The notes beneath the pieces were generated by a model, which saw only the letters and a list, made by a program, of their open reading frames with translations, made no database searches and was not told the DNA's origin. 64,000 bases of DNA. Origin: Colwellia ponticola (lineage in GTDB: Bacteria; Pseudomonadota; Gammaproteobacteria; Enterobacterales; Alteromonadaceae). The stretch covers positions 1 to 64,000 of the forward strand of contig NZ_SZVP01000015.1 in assembly GCF_005885605.1 (NCBI RefSeq). Direction: 5' to 3'. The stretch's first letter is position 1, and each line of letters opens with the position of its first letter. The translations under genes and the position numbers were made by a program. Shown in pieces: positions 27,592 through 36,066 of this stretch.

Positions 27592-28201
27592 GCAAATAAA
27601 ACACTGATTAGTTTAACCGCGCAAGTAGCGTGGTTTTTGCAACGAGAATAAATCGGCACTAGGTACTGAGCACCTCCGAAAAATTATCTTAATAGCTCAG
27701 CATGTTGAAATATCAACAATAACAATAGATTATTATCGGTGGCATGATAAGTTTTAACGCAAGAAAAGGCTTTTCTGGCACGTCGACAAAAAATAAGTGG
27801 TCTTTTGAACATTCCAAATGATAAAACTCATATTGTCTTCCCCCCAACCTATCAACACACACCAAGTCTGCTTGAATAAAGTGCCGCAATGATAGGTAAT
27901 ATTCACGTACTCTCATCAGGGATGATGAGCAAAGCGATGTCGGGCAAGGATGCCCGTTCAGCGCTGCTACGTCGAAAATATTACCTAAAATGCAGGATAA
28001 CACTTGATTAGCAGCTCCGAGGGAGTCCTGAGGGATGCCGGAGGCAGTATCCCTTTGGGTGTCGTCGCCACCGCGACAATAGACAAGTTAAGTCCCTATA
28101 AATTAATCTTACTCAGGCTCCATTTATTATGGGTGGCACGATACACTATGTTAGTAAATAGTAGCTCAGATCTTATCTACTAAAACTCATACAAATAATA
28201 T
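27592..28201. repeat. 610-bp intergenic region with a GC-richer, repeat-like island (27731-28143)
   Basis: The stretch is bounded by imperfect direct repeats: TATTATCGGTGGCATGATA at 27731-27749 and TATTATGGGTGGCACGATA at 28125-28143 (two mismatches in 19). Between them the base composition is higher in G+C than the surroundings. It contains a compact hairpin near 28032-28055 (AGGGAT/ATCCCT around GCC-GGA-GGC) and a GTCG/CGAC hairpin at 28060-28076. A 96-codon open frame on the minus strand (27713-28003) lacks any recognisable motif and is probably chance. This resembles an interspersed repeat (REP/MITE-like), but its family cannot be named from one copy. Confidence 0.5.
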
Positions 28202-28405
28202 TTAAAAATCATACGAATAGTGTTCGAAAGCGGCAATATCTCGCCGCAAGCGACGTTGATCCTTTATAGCTTCTATCTCGCGCCACTTACGCTTTCGTGC
28301 AACTTTAATCGGACCTTTTTTACCTGCAACTGCTTTTCTATCCGCTACTGTGAGCTCATATTCTTCATCTACGATGTTTTCGTCATGCCAATAATTGTTG
28401 TTCAT
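28202..28405 (-). CDS. DUF3545 family small protein
   Basis: A 67-residue cytoplasmic protein. The conserved segment KRKWREIEAIKDQRRLRRDI near the C-terminus is the signature of DUF3545, a gammaproteobacterial family without known function. It is very basic in the centre and acidic at the N-terminus. SD GAGAGGAAAG lies 5-10 nt upstream of the ATG. Confidence 0.82.
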   Translation of the reverse strand: MNNNYWHDENIVDEEYELTVADRKAVAGKKGPIKVARKRKWREIEAIKDQRRLRRDIAAFEHYSYDF

Positions 28406-28577
28406 AGTACTTTCCTCTCACTAACGTTAACGAGTCACTTAAATGAGTAAGTTAAAGAAGTAAGATGAAAGTAATATGAAACAAAGGTGACACTTTTATG
28501 AATGGACAGTAAGAAAATAAGCGGAGCGAGTCACATGCACTAATCCTGTAAACAAATTAGATGAGCTATTTAACGAA

Positions 28578-29033
28578 CTATTGGTTATGAGTTTTTAAAC
28601 CTTTTAAAAAAGCGGATAACACATCATCTGAACAGTGTCTATAATGCTTATTATCAACTTTTCTAAAAAATGCACTTAATTCATACTTACTTAAGCTTAA
28701 GTCAGCTAATTCAAGTATCGCAATAACGTCTTCTGCTTTTAAAGATAAGGCTATTTTTACTTTATTGAAAATCATGTTATTGGTTAATACTTGTTCATTA
28801 TCACGTACAGGTCCGTCACTTGGACCACGTTGCGCAATGATCAAACCATTCAAAAAACCCGCCAATTGCACATCGGTTATTGCTTGGTAAGCGTCATCAT
28901 TTTTTTCTTTAAAGAAATCAGCTAATTGCGCGGTGGTAATTTCACAGTGAGTTAATGCAAAAGTCGCTATAATTTTTTCATCATTTAATTCAAAAATAGC
29001 GCTGATGCGGCGAAGAATATCGTTATTAATCAT
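28578..29033 (-). CDS. DUF1456 family protein (YehS-like)
   Basis: A 151-residue cytoplasmic protein made of two repeats of about 70 residues, each with the pattern NDILRRISAIFELNDEKIIA / NMIFNKVKIALSLKAEDVIA and ending in a FLNGLI/FLKGLK motif. This is the DUF1456 (YehS) arrangement; function is unknown. SD AAGGAG is placed well. A short hairpin (TAAACAGC/GCTGTTTA, 29057-29080) lies just upstream. Confidence 0.9.
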   Translation of the reverse strand: MINNDILRRISAIFELNDEKIIATFALTHCEITTAQLADFFKEKNDDAYQAITDVQLAGFLNGLIIAQRGPSDGPVRDNEQVLTNNMIFNKVKIALSLKAEDVIAILELADLSLSKYELSAFFRKVDNKHYRHCSDDVLSAFLKGLKTHNQ

Positions 29034-29166
29034 TAAGGAGCCTAGGTTTCAATGGTTAAACAGCCAAAAAAAGCTGTTTACTAAATATAAGAATCTTTTG
29101 TTATTATAACTGACTCTACCTTGCTTGGCTTTAACTTGATCTGGATTTAACCTAGCATATTGATTT

Positions 29167-29197
29167 AACCCTCAGCCTTTTTTGGTTTGGCTGGGTT
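29167..29197 (-). terminator. possible terminator after the usher gene
   Basis: On the minus strand AACCC-AGCC pairs with GGCT-(GA)-GGGTT around an A-rich loop, about 40 nt past the usher stop. No T-run follows, so it is weak. Confidence 0.3.
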
Positions 29198-29235
29198 TAG
29201 TACAGCTTAGCGAAGCCGTTCAACTGCCTGTCACT

Positions 29236-32200
29236 TTAAAGGGGCTTACTGTGTAGCTCATCGTTAAGTAACTCAGCAAAACAATTTACGTTCGCTTTAA
29301 GCAAAGGTTTACAAAAATCAGTCACATTGATGTTGTTTTTATTGTTCAAACGAAGTAAATACCCCGTACTGTCTTCGCTTTTCCCCTGATAAATAGTCAG
29401 TTCTTTTACATGAGGAAACTTACGTTTTAACGCCATAAAGATAACTTTAGCAGTGCGTTTAGATTGATATAAACCTAAATTGATAACACTAATCGGCGTT
29501 AACGACACCTTAACATCAGCTATTATCGGTGATTTTTTTACTTGCCCAGAATGAACTAACTCGATGCTTTCGCCTTGAATGACGGTGCCATTACCTAAAA
29601 TACTAATTTTATTTTCATAAGGCTGTATTAATTTTCGTCTATTAAGAAATTTTGAACTAATACGTAGACTATAATCCCCTGGTTTTATAAAGCTTAATAA
29701 ATAAAAGCCATCATATTCTGAAACTGTTTCTTGAACGACATCATTATTTTTATCAACAAGCTCTATCGTGGCGTACTTAGCAACAGTTGAGTTACCTTTA
29801 TCATCTTCTATATAAACAAAACCGTCAATCTCACCTGAGGTAATAATTGGGATATCAAATGTTTCCACCAAACCAGGGCGAGGCATAAACGAAAAACCTT
29901 CATTTAAAGGTACCCAGAATGGATCCTCTAATGAATCAGTATCTATTGCTACATCAGTGATCCTGTTTTTAGGTAACCCCGTTAGAAAGGCAACGCCACT
30001 TGGCTCAGTAATCGCTGATCTTTTCACATTAACCGCATTTATTTTAGCGCCTTCAATTAAAGGCTCATCGTTATTATAAATACCATCATAGTTAATATCT
30101 TCAAAGACCCTTGCCGATATACCACCGGTATTAGCAATGCGGTTACGTGTCATATGTACTCTATTGGTTTTTGGATCCTGTCCTAAACTAAAGCGCATAT
30201 TTAGCGACACATTGTAGTTATCTTGATCATCATAAAAAAAGAAAGTACTTAGGCTAGTGTTCTCTGTATCCCAAGTAAGGTTTAATGTCGCAGCATTGGC
30301 AATAGCATTGTGACTAAGACCAACTTCGCTAATCAACCTATTGGTAATAGGCCATAACACTGAACTTGATATAGTGGTTAACTCTGCTTCTGGTTTGATA
30401 GAATAATAAGCCCTGGCGCGTAATCTAAATGATTGAAAGTTTTTAGTTAGTTGTAAATTGCCATTATAAACAGTCGCTGTGCCTTGATTTTTAACTTTAA
30501 ACTCATTATATGACAAGGTATTAGTCAGTGAAAATGACGTCATATTTGCACTAACATTACCCAAAAGAAACTTATTTTCATTACCATCTAATTGCATCGA
30601 CAAAATTCTACTTAATGAATAACTAAATCGGGCTTTGTCGTATGTAAATAAAGGGCCAGACAACTTAATACTTTTAACATCATCCGTTAACACGCCTAAA
30701 TCAGAATTAACTTTAAAATCATTGATATAGTCATCATAAGATAATGAGATTGCGTGATTACCCACTTGTGTTTTTATATTACTTTTAAACAAGCTGCCAC
30801 CGTCAATATCAAAGACATAACCTAAATCAAATTTGGCATTTAACGCAAAAACATTCAGACTAAGTGGGATCATAGTATGGTGAGAGCCATCGATAAAGTC
30901 GTAATCATTAATGCCCGTACTAAGCGATATATTATCACTAATTCCTTGTTCAAATTCTGCTGAAAGTCGATAACCATCTGCAGCTGAATTAAAGGCATCA
31001 TTAGAAACAGGAAAAAGCTTGCTCTCTTGTTTTGTCAATGAGAAATCGTAAAAAAATTTATTTTCTAGCGTACTATTAACCATGACAGGGACTTTTTCCA
31101 GTCGCTCTTTAACTTGTCCTTGTGGGCCATAAAATAGCATTTTGAAATTGTTTTCACCGTAAAACAAATCAATATTTTGAAATGAATATCGACCATCTAA
31201 TCCCGCTCTTTGGTTTTGTATCAGTACGTCATTTCGATAAAGTTCAATATCCCAGCCAGGTAATATAGCCCCTTCAAACTCTGTCGTATCATAGCTATTG
31301 GCAATAACCCCCACGGGACGATTACCAATTCGAGCACCGACTTCTTGTGTAGCAATATTTATCAATGGATGCCTAACAGGGCTTACATCGCCAACTTTGA
31401 CACTCGTTGCTTTTAATGGCCCCAATAGCTGCGCATCAATATCATCACGTGATAAGGCAAAGGTAACATTACTTATTGCATCATCATTATTACCACTAAC
31501 AAAATAGTCCGCTGTCATATAGGCTAAATCCCCAGAGCCTAATAATGAATAATTACCGTTAACTTCGCGATCACTTGAATTGGTAAATGCACTTAGTTGA
31601 GCATCTATAAAAGGAAATGAAAATGCTTTATAGGGGGTGTCTCTTAACGGTAATAGCGGCTCTATAACCTTAGTAACACTTATTTTTCCTAAGCGAGACT
31701 CTCGCGCAAGACGTTTTTGCAGAGGTAACTTTTCATCGGCTACAATAGTTAACGTTAAGTCTCTCAGGTTGATGAGGCTATTGAAGTTCAACCACTTAAA
31801 CAGCTCAGATGAATGAACATAAATATCATCAGCCTCAAAACGTATAGACGCTTTATCGACCGGGTAACTGTTATCGTCAACGCTCACTTTCGCTACCACA
31901 TCATTTTGACTAGGTATTAGCGGAGTGATATCAAAAGTATGACCTTCTCGAATAAACCAACCTGATGCGGTTCTATTATCAGGGTTTACCTCAATAGGAA
32001 AATCTAAAATAGAGAATAAACTCTCTAAACCGATATAAGCACCGTTACCTGATTTAATGGCAAAAATAGCATCTAAAACAATATCTTCAATTTTAACTAA
32101 GAGTAATAAATCTTCACCGTCTACTATCGCGGCCATATTACTTTGCTCATTGAGCTCATCTGGCGCGGTAGGTTCTACTTTATCTGCTGCTGATGTTTTA

Positions 32201-32736
32201 GTTTTATCAATTATCATCCCAGTTAAATTTTGGTTAACTGTTGGTAAATCTTTATTTTCAGTTGATTTTTCAGACAACTGGGTTCTAAAGGTATGGCCTA
32301 GGGTCTTTATATATTGTTGTGCAATTAAACGATTAGTTAAGTTTTGTCTTTCTTGGGCATTGCGCGCTTGGCTTAACTTCTTAGGTAAACCTAATGCTTT
32401 ATGGCGCTGAGTTCGGTAATGAGGTTTTTTATATAGGTGACTTACAGAGCGTAAATAGTTCGTTGTTAGTACTTCAAGCTCTGAAGGATAAGTCGTTTTT
32501 TCAACATTGTTGACATTAGCCACTACTGAAGTGTTGTTATTTAATGCATTATTATCTACAGCCTCTTTATTTATATCAGCTTGGGCAACAGGCTTATTAT
32601 AAGTAGCGGTTGTTTTGTGCCCTTTTGAGTTTTGTCCGTAGGCAAAAGGTGAATAATTAAGGAAGATAATGACGAGAACTATCGATAAGAGAGTAAGTTG
32701 AGCAATTTTTGCAGAGCCTTGTATTAAAAAGTGCAT
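29236..32736 (-). CDS. outer-membrane usher of a chaperone-usher pilus
   Basis: Predicted outer-membrane platform that receives chaperone-subunit complexes and secretes the pilus. The 1166-residue protein has a signal segment (about 10-35), an unusual ~150-residue N-terminal extension rich in Asn/Lys/Gln, an usher N-terminal domain (about 200-330), and a long beta-barrel (about 370-870; many alternating segments such as SLTNTLSYNEFKVKNQGTAT). After the barrel come Ig/CNA-B-like domains: GGISARVFEDINYDGIYNND and EIDGFVYIEDDKGNSTVAKY, then DGFYLLSFIKPGDYSLRIS. It is larger than classical FimD ushers (about 830-880). It follows the PapD-like chaperone by 77 nt and closes the locus. It fits the alternate type of usher found with DUF4402 subunits. 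Confidence 0.8.
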   Translation of the reverse strand: MHFLIQGSAKIAQLTLLSIVLVIIFLNYSPFAYGQNSKGHKTTATYNKPVAQADINKEAVDNNALNNNTSVVANVNNVEKTTYPSELEVLTTNYLRSVSHLYKKPHYRTQRHKALGLPKKLSQARNAQERQNLTNRLIAQQYIKTLGHTFRTQLSEKSTENKDLPTVNQNLTGMIIDKTKTSAADKVEPTAPDELNEQSNMAAIVDGEDLLLLVKIEDIVLDAIFAIKSGNGAYIGLESLFSILDFPIEVNPDNRTASGWFIREGHTFDITPLIPSQNDVVAKVSVDDNSYPVDKASIRFEADDIYVHSSELFKWLNFNSLINLRDLTLTIVADEKLPLQKRLARESRLGKISVTKVIEPLLPLRDTPYKAFSFPFIDAQLSAFTNSSDREVNGNYSLLGSGDLAYMTADYFVSGNNDDAISNVTFALSRDDIDAQLLGPLKATSVKVGDVSPVRHPLINIATQEVGARIGNRPVGVIANSYDTTEFEGAILPGWDIELYRNDVLIQNQRAGLDGRYSFQNIDLFYGENNFKMLFYGPQGQVKERLEKVPVMVNSTLENKFFYDFSLTKQESKLFPVSNDAFNSAADGYRLSAEFEQGISDNISLSTGINDYDFIDGSHHTMIPLSLNVFALNAKFDLGYVFDIDGGSLFKSNIKTQVGNHAISLSYDDYINDFKVNSDLGVLTDDVKSIKLSGPLFTYDKARFSYSLSRILSMQLDGNENKFLLGNVSANMTSFSLTNTLSYNEFKVKNQGTATVYNGNLQLTKNFQSFRLRARAYYSIKPEAELTTISSSVLWPITNRLISEVGLSHNAIANAATLNLTWDTENTSLSTFFFYDDQDNYNVSLNMRFSLGQDPKTNRVHMTRNRIANTGGISARVFEDINYDGIYNNDEPLIEGAKINAVNVKRSAITEPSGVAFLTGLPKNRITDVAIDTDSLEDPFWVPLNEGFSFMPRPGLVETFDIPIITSGEIDGFVYIEDDKGNSTVAKYATIELVDKNNDVVQETVSEYDGFYLLSFIKPGDYSLRISSKFLNRRKLIQPYENKISILGNGTVIQGESIELVHSGQVKKSPIIADVKVSLTPISVINLGLYQSKRTAKVIFMALKRKFPHVKELTIYQGKSEDSTGYLLRLNNKNNINVTDFCKPLLKANVNCFAELLNDELHSKPL

Positions 32737-32813
32737 GTCATAACTCGTTAAATATCGCTATTGGGTGTACTCTTTGGACTTTCTATAGCAGAGAGCCCAA
32801 AGCAGTAAATATT

Positions 32814-33704
32814 TTATTCGGATTTATAATCAGATTGGGTAACAACGACTCGCTCATTGAAAAAGGTTGTGCCTTTAAAATTATCACTACCCTGGTATTC
32901 AATACGCATAATACCATTCTCAATATCATGGTTTGTAAAACCTATGGTAATAATTCGGTTACTCACTTCTGGATAAATAGCAACATTGTTGAGTATGCCT
33001 ATTTTTTTTTCTTGAGACTGCTCGTCTTTTTGAAAAAACACTTTCAAACTGCCCAAGGTGCTACTAGTACTCGTGTTATTTATATAGATACTAGCACCGA
33101 TATGATTCGTACCATTTATTTCCTTGGTTATCAATTTAACCTTAGCTAAGCGAGTATCGGTATGTAAGTCGCCTTGTCTGATAATAATAGGAATCGAAAA
33201 GGCTAAATTAATATATATTTTCATTTCAGCCTGCTTTTTAGGATTATTTTCTTTGTTGCGTCGATCAGGCTGAGCTTCAAAAACCAAATGTGAACGATAC
33301 TCACCTTGAGCTAACGCTTTAGGTTTCCTTACAGCAAGCCTGATATGTTGACGCTCACCTGGCTGCAATGTTACCTGCCTAGGACTATAGCGAATCATTG
33401 AACTAGCACTTAAAAAATCATTATCATTGTCAATGAGCGGAATGTATTTGCCATCTACGGCTTGTCTTTGCTCTCGCCAAAAAACTTTATAGGTTTTAGT
33501 TTCCTGACTGGTATTCACTAACGATACTTTTGCTGAACGATCGCGCTGTTCAAATTCAATACGAGTAGGTGTTATTAACAAGTTTGCGTAAACTTTACTC
33601 ATGTCAAAAAAGAGGGCTAAAATAAGAAATTTAATACTGATGTTAAAGAGTTTATTAGTAGACATGTACTTCCTTTGATAAAAATAAAAAATATTGACAC
33701 TCAC
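32814..33704 (-). CDS. PapD-like periplasmic pilus chaperone
   Basis: Folds pilus subunits in the periplasm by donor-strand complementation. The ORF start at 33704 gives 296 residues; the in-frame ATG at codon 14 (MSTNKLFNISIKFLILALFF, about 33665) would begin directly with the signal peptide and is an alternative. The Ig-like chaperone fold is seen in LLITPTRIEFEQRDRSAKVS, LVNTSQETKTYKVFWREQRQ, then RYSPRQVTLQPGERQHIRLA (the conserved P-R-Q-V-T-L/Arg strand). Located between the DUF4402 subunit genes and the usher. Confidence 0.85.
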   Translation of the reverse strand: MSVNIFYFYQRKYMSTNKLFNISIKFLILALFFDMSKVYANLLITPTRIEFEQRDRSAKVSLVNTSQETKTYKVFWREQRQAVDGKYIPLIDNDNDFLSASSMIRYSPRQVTLQPGERQHIRLAVRKPKALAQGEYRSHLVFEAQPDRRNKENNPKKQAEMKIYINLAFSIPIIIRQGDLHTDTRLAKVKLITKEINGTNHIGASIYINNTSTSSTLGSLKVFFQKDEQSQEKKIGILNNVAIYPEVSNRIITIGFTNHDIENGIMRIEYQGSDNFKGTTFFNERVVVTQSDYKSE

Positions 33705-33773
33705 TGTACAATGCTAAAATTATACCACTTTCTAAATTGATACGACTTTGTTTTTATAGAAAAATAGTAACCT

Positions 33774-33878
33774 ACCATTAGTAATCGACCATTAGTAATC
33801 GACCATTAGTAATCGACCATTAGTAATCGACCATTAGTAATCGACCATTAGTAATCGACCATTAGTAATCGACCATTA
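33774..33878. repeat. 14-nt tandem repeat (ACCATTAGTAATCG, 7.5 copies) over the 3' end of a DUF4402 gene
   Basis: Seven full perfect units plus a half unit. The right-hand edge lies inside the DUF4402 gene 33862-34338: on the minus strand the unit reads ATGGTCGATTACTA and supplies its last residues MVDY and stop. The remaining six copies lie in the gap before the chaperone gene. Confidence 0.97.
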
Positions 33879-34338
33879 ATATTAATTGGTTATAATAAGT
33901 TGTATCAACATAAAAACCAGTCCCTGAACTAGTTAACGTGGCGCCGACAAACACAGACGCTTCCCCTAATGCATTGGTGGTAACCGTTGACGCTGCGGTA
34001 TGATGGTTATTAATGGTAAATTGACTGCTTGTTGGATGTGATTCTCCAGCAATTTGGGTATTATTATCGACAGTAAACACATTAAGATTTAATAAGGTAT
34101 GCGGGGTAAATTCAGAGATAAGAAATTCAGCGGGATGTCCAGGTGTAATAAGGATAAAAGCCGGATCTACATGCACATTACCAGCAAAAGTGATGGTATA
34201 TTGATGACTCGCACTGTTATCTTTTAAAACAATAGTGCCAAAGCTTAGTGGTTTAATTAAGGTAACTTTTTCCGCATGAAGACTAAATGTTAGAAAACAC
34301 GCAAAAAAATAAAGTAAGATGACTAATTTTCTCTTCAT
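33862..34338 (-). CDS. DUF4402 pilin-like protein, second copy
   Basis: A 158-residue exported protein with a signal peptide (MKRKLVILLYFFACFLTFSL, then HAEKVTLIKPLSFGTI). The mature part has the DUF4402 features: LSFGTIVLKDNSASHQYTIT, a PAEFLI..FTPHT centre and a C-terminal edge strand ILMVDY. DUF4402 proteins are beta-rich and occur with usher/chaperone genes, so this is probably a minor or tip subunit. Its last codons lie in a 14-nt tandem repeat. A small 54-bp inverted repeat lies 14 nt upstream of its start codon. Confidence 0.75.
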   Translation of the reverse strand: MKRKLVILLYFFACFLTFSLHAEKVTLIKPLSFGTIVLKDNSASHQYTITFAGNVHVDPAFILITPGHPAEFLISEFTPHTLLNLNVFTVDNNTQIAGESHPTSSQFTINNHHTAASTVTTNALGEASVFVGATLTSSGTGFYVDTTYYNQLILMVDY

Positions 34339-34351
34339 TTTTATCTCTTAT

Positions 34352-34405
34352 ATACCAATCGGATTAATTACTTAAACACTTAGCGATAATTAACCTGTTT
34401 GGTAT
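34352..34405. repeat. 54-bp inverted repeat with ATACCAA ends, upstream of the second DUF4402 gene
   Basis: Arms of 19 nt (ATACCAATCGGATTAATTA at 34352-34370 and the reverse complement of 34387-34405, ATACCAAACAGGTTAATTA) with 4 mismatches and a 16-nt loop. The ends resemble the ATACCAATC end of the MITE-like element at 44518-44679, so it may be a deletion relic of the same family. Confidence 0.6.
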
Positions 34406-34512
34406 TGCACCTTAAGCAGACCTAGAACAACACATACACGGTTTTCCCTCATAAAAGGTAAAGTGGGAATTAACACATCAGTAAATCCCCATTCAAATAA
34501 CTAACTATTTAA

Positions 34513-35124
34513 TTAATACTCAACTTGCATTGTATAAGTACCAGTAAAGGTTACATTATCATAAGCAATAGCATTATCACTAGCAGCACCACCACTTGGT
34601 GTTGATGTTGATAAAGTTGCGCCATAATTAAATACTAACGTGCCCGTCGCATCAGTATCGTAAGTAAATGGCGTTCCTGAAGTCACTACGGTTTTGGTAA
34701 AATTACTAACATCAAAAACTTTAGTATCGGTACTCGATGGGTCAGTTAATTGAAAAGCTGAAGCATCGGTTATAGTTAACACGGTATTAGGCGCAGCACC
34801 TGAAACAGTAAAAGTTGCTGGTGTACCTGGTGAGATAGCAACAAGACTAGCCACAGTACCTTGAGTTGCTACATCAGCAGTACCGCTAGTAGCGCTAACC
34901 ACAAGTGTTGCCAAATCAGGTGCAGTATTATCATTAGCAATAGCAACAACGGTACCAAAACTTAATGGTGTAGTTTCAGCTAAAGTAAATGAATTTTGCA
35001 CGGTTACACTCGCATTTGCGGTGATTGATTCAGCAAATACGGTAGCTGGTGTGAATAACATCGCTGCCACTGAAAGCGATGTTATAGTCATCGTACTGGC
35101 TATTCTATTTTTCATAAATATCAT
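34513..35124 (-). CDS. DUF4402 pilin-like protein, first copy
   Basis: A 203-residue exported protein: signal peptide (MIFMKNRIASTMTITSLSVA, AMLFTPATVFAES), then a Thr/Ser/Ala/Val-rich beta domain with LAETTPLSFGTVVAIANDNT, SPGTPATFTVSGAAPNTVLT and a C-terminal strand VTFTGTYTMQVEY. ATG at 35124 has SD TAAGGAA 5 nt upstream, favouring it over the ATG three codons further on. By composition and place (first subunit gene, after a long structured leader) it is the likely major pilin. Confidence 0.8.
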   Translation of the reverse strand: MIFMKNRIASTMTITSLSVAAMLFTPATVFAESITANASVTVQNSFTLAETTPLSFGTVVAIANDNTAPDLATLVVSATSGTADVATQGTVASLVAISPGTPATFTVSGAAPNTVLTITDASAFQLTDPSSTDTKVFDVSNFTKTVVTSGTPFTYDTDATGTLVFNYGATLSTSTPSGGAASDNAIAYDNVTFTGTYTMQVEY

Positions 35125-35209
35125 ATCTATTCCTTAGTTATACAAGATATTACTAACCATGATTACGACTTTAACGTTTAGTAATATTTAATGTATTGTT
35201 GGCGTAAGT

Positions 35210-35244
35210 AAGTGTTAAGTGTTAAGTGTTAAGTGTTAAGTGTT
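35210..35244. repeat. 7-nt tandem repeat (AAGTGTT, 5 copies) upstream of the pilin-like gene
   Basis: Five perfect units located 86-120 nt upstream of the DUF4402 start codon. Copy-number change here would alter promoter spacing or leader length, a pattern known for phase-variable surface genes; variation itself cannot be seen from a single sequence. Confidence 0.95.
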
Positions 35245-35286
35245 ACGCTTTTAAAATACTCAAGACTCATTTAAATATCGGTAAAT

Positions 35287-35348
35287 TTTAAGAAAACGTT
35301 AACTATTTATTTGAATAATTAACGTTTTCTTAAATTATTCAAATAAAT
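35287..35348 (-). promoter_or_regulatory. two interlocking 16-bp inverted repeats (alternative hairpins) before the pilin-like gene
   Basis: Hairpin A: 35287-35302 pairs with 35319-35334 (core AAGAAAACGTTAA). Hairpin B: 35305-35320 pairs with 35333-35348 (core ATTTATTTGAATAATT). Each is perfect over 16 bp. Arms overlap by 2 nt, and the 3' arm of A lies in the loop of B, so the two compete or form a pseudoknot. They lie 160-225 nt upstream of the pilin-like start and about 50 nt past the SPOR-lipoprotein stop. No T-run follows, so a plain terminator is unlikely. Confidence 0.75.
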
Positions 35349-35398
35349 TACACTGCAGGATAAAAAAAAACAACTTTTAACTAAGCTCTCTGGAAATA

Positions 35399-35989
35399 TT
35401 ATAATGCCTTGCCATATGGTGTGCTAACAATACAACTATGCTGTTGCTTTATTAATATCTCACAGGCTTTTTTCGCTGATTCTTTATCATATGGAATAGC
35501 TTTTAAGCGATAAAAAGTGACCTTATTTTTGGTTGTTTTTTCTGATATGGCGGTTTTATTGTTTAATAATACGGCTTCATTTACTTGTATGTCAGACCAA
35601 ACTTGCTTTAATTTGGATAACTGGGAATACGATCCAAGTTGAATAGCATAGGGGGGATTGGTTGATATAGTGTTAGTCGGTATTTTTTTACTTTTAGGAG
35701 CGGCATTAATCAAATTTGCTTGCTCTGTATTAGTGGGCATTGGTGTTACTATTTGAGGAATATCAGCTAGTTTGTTTAGCTCTGTAATCAATTCTTGTAA
35801 CTCTTTTTTCATCGCAATTAATTCAAGTAGATCAGGCTTTAACAGCTTCCATTCATTATTATGCTGTTCAAAATATTCAAATTGTTCTTCTGCCGTTAAT
35901 TTTTCAGTCAATTCACCTTTATTGCTTGTGCAACTAAAGAGTGACACACACATAAATATCAAGGTGAAAATTTTAACTGTTTTTATCAT
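35399..35989 (-). CDS. SPOR-domain lipoprotein
   Basis: A 196-residue lipoprotein (signal MIKTVKIFTLIFMCVSLFSC). A coiled-coil-like segment (about 30-75, LTAEEQFEYFEQHNNEWKLL, KKELQELITELNKLADI) is followed by a Pro/Thr linker and a C-terminal SPOR-like repeat (about 115-196, PPYAIQLGSYSQLSKLKQVW, TFYRLKAIPYDKESAKKACE). SPOR domains bind peptidoglycan lacking stem peptides. Its position between FlgO-like and pilin genes suggests it anchors an envelope assembly to the wall. Confidence 0.8.
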   Translation of the reverse strand: MIKTVKIFTLIFMCVSLFSCTSNKGELTEKLTAEEQFEYFEQHNNEWKLLKPDLLELIAMKKELQELITELNKLADIPQIVTPMPTNTEQANLINAAPKSKKIPTNTISTNPPYAIQLGSYSQLSKLKQVWSDIQVNEAVLLNNKTAISEKTTKNKVTFYRLKAIPYDKESAKKACEILIKQQHSCIVSTPYGKAL

Positions 35990-36066
35990 ATTTACACTCT
36001 CTAATAAATTTATTCAGTATTGGGCACTTACTTTCAGCGTGGTATTTTATTATAACGCCTAGCGAT

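Noticed and set aside
27713..28003. 96-codon ORF on the minus strand
   Set aside because: Falls within the repeat-like island, has no SD or recognised motif, and spans both edge and interior; treated as chance, though a repeat-encoded peptide is not excluded.
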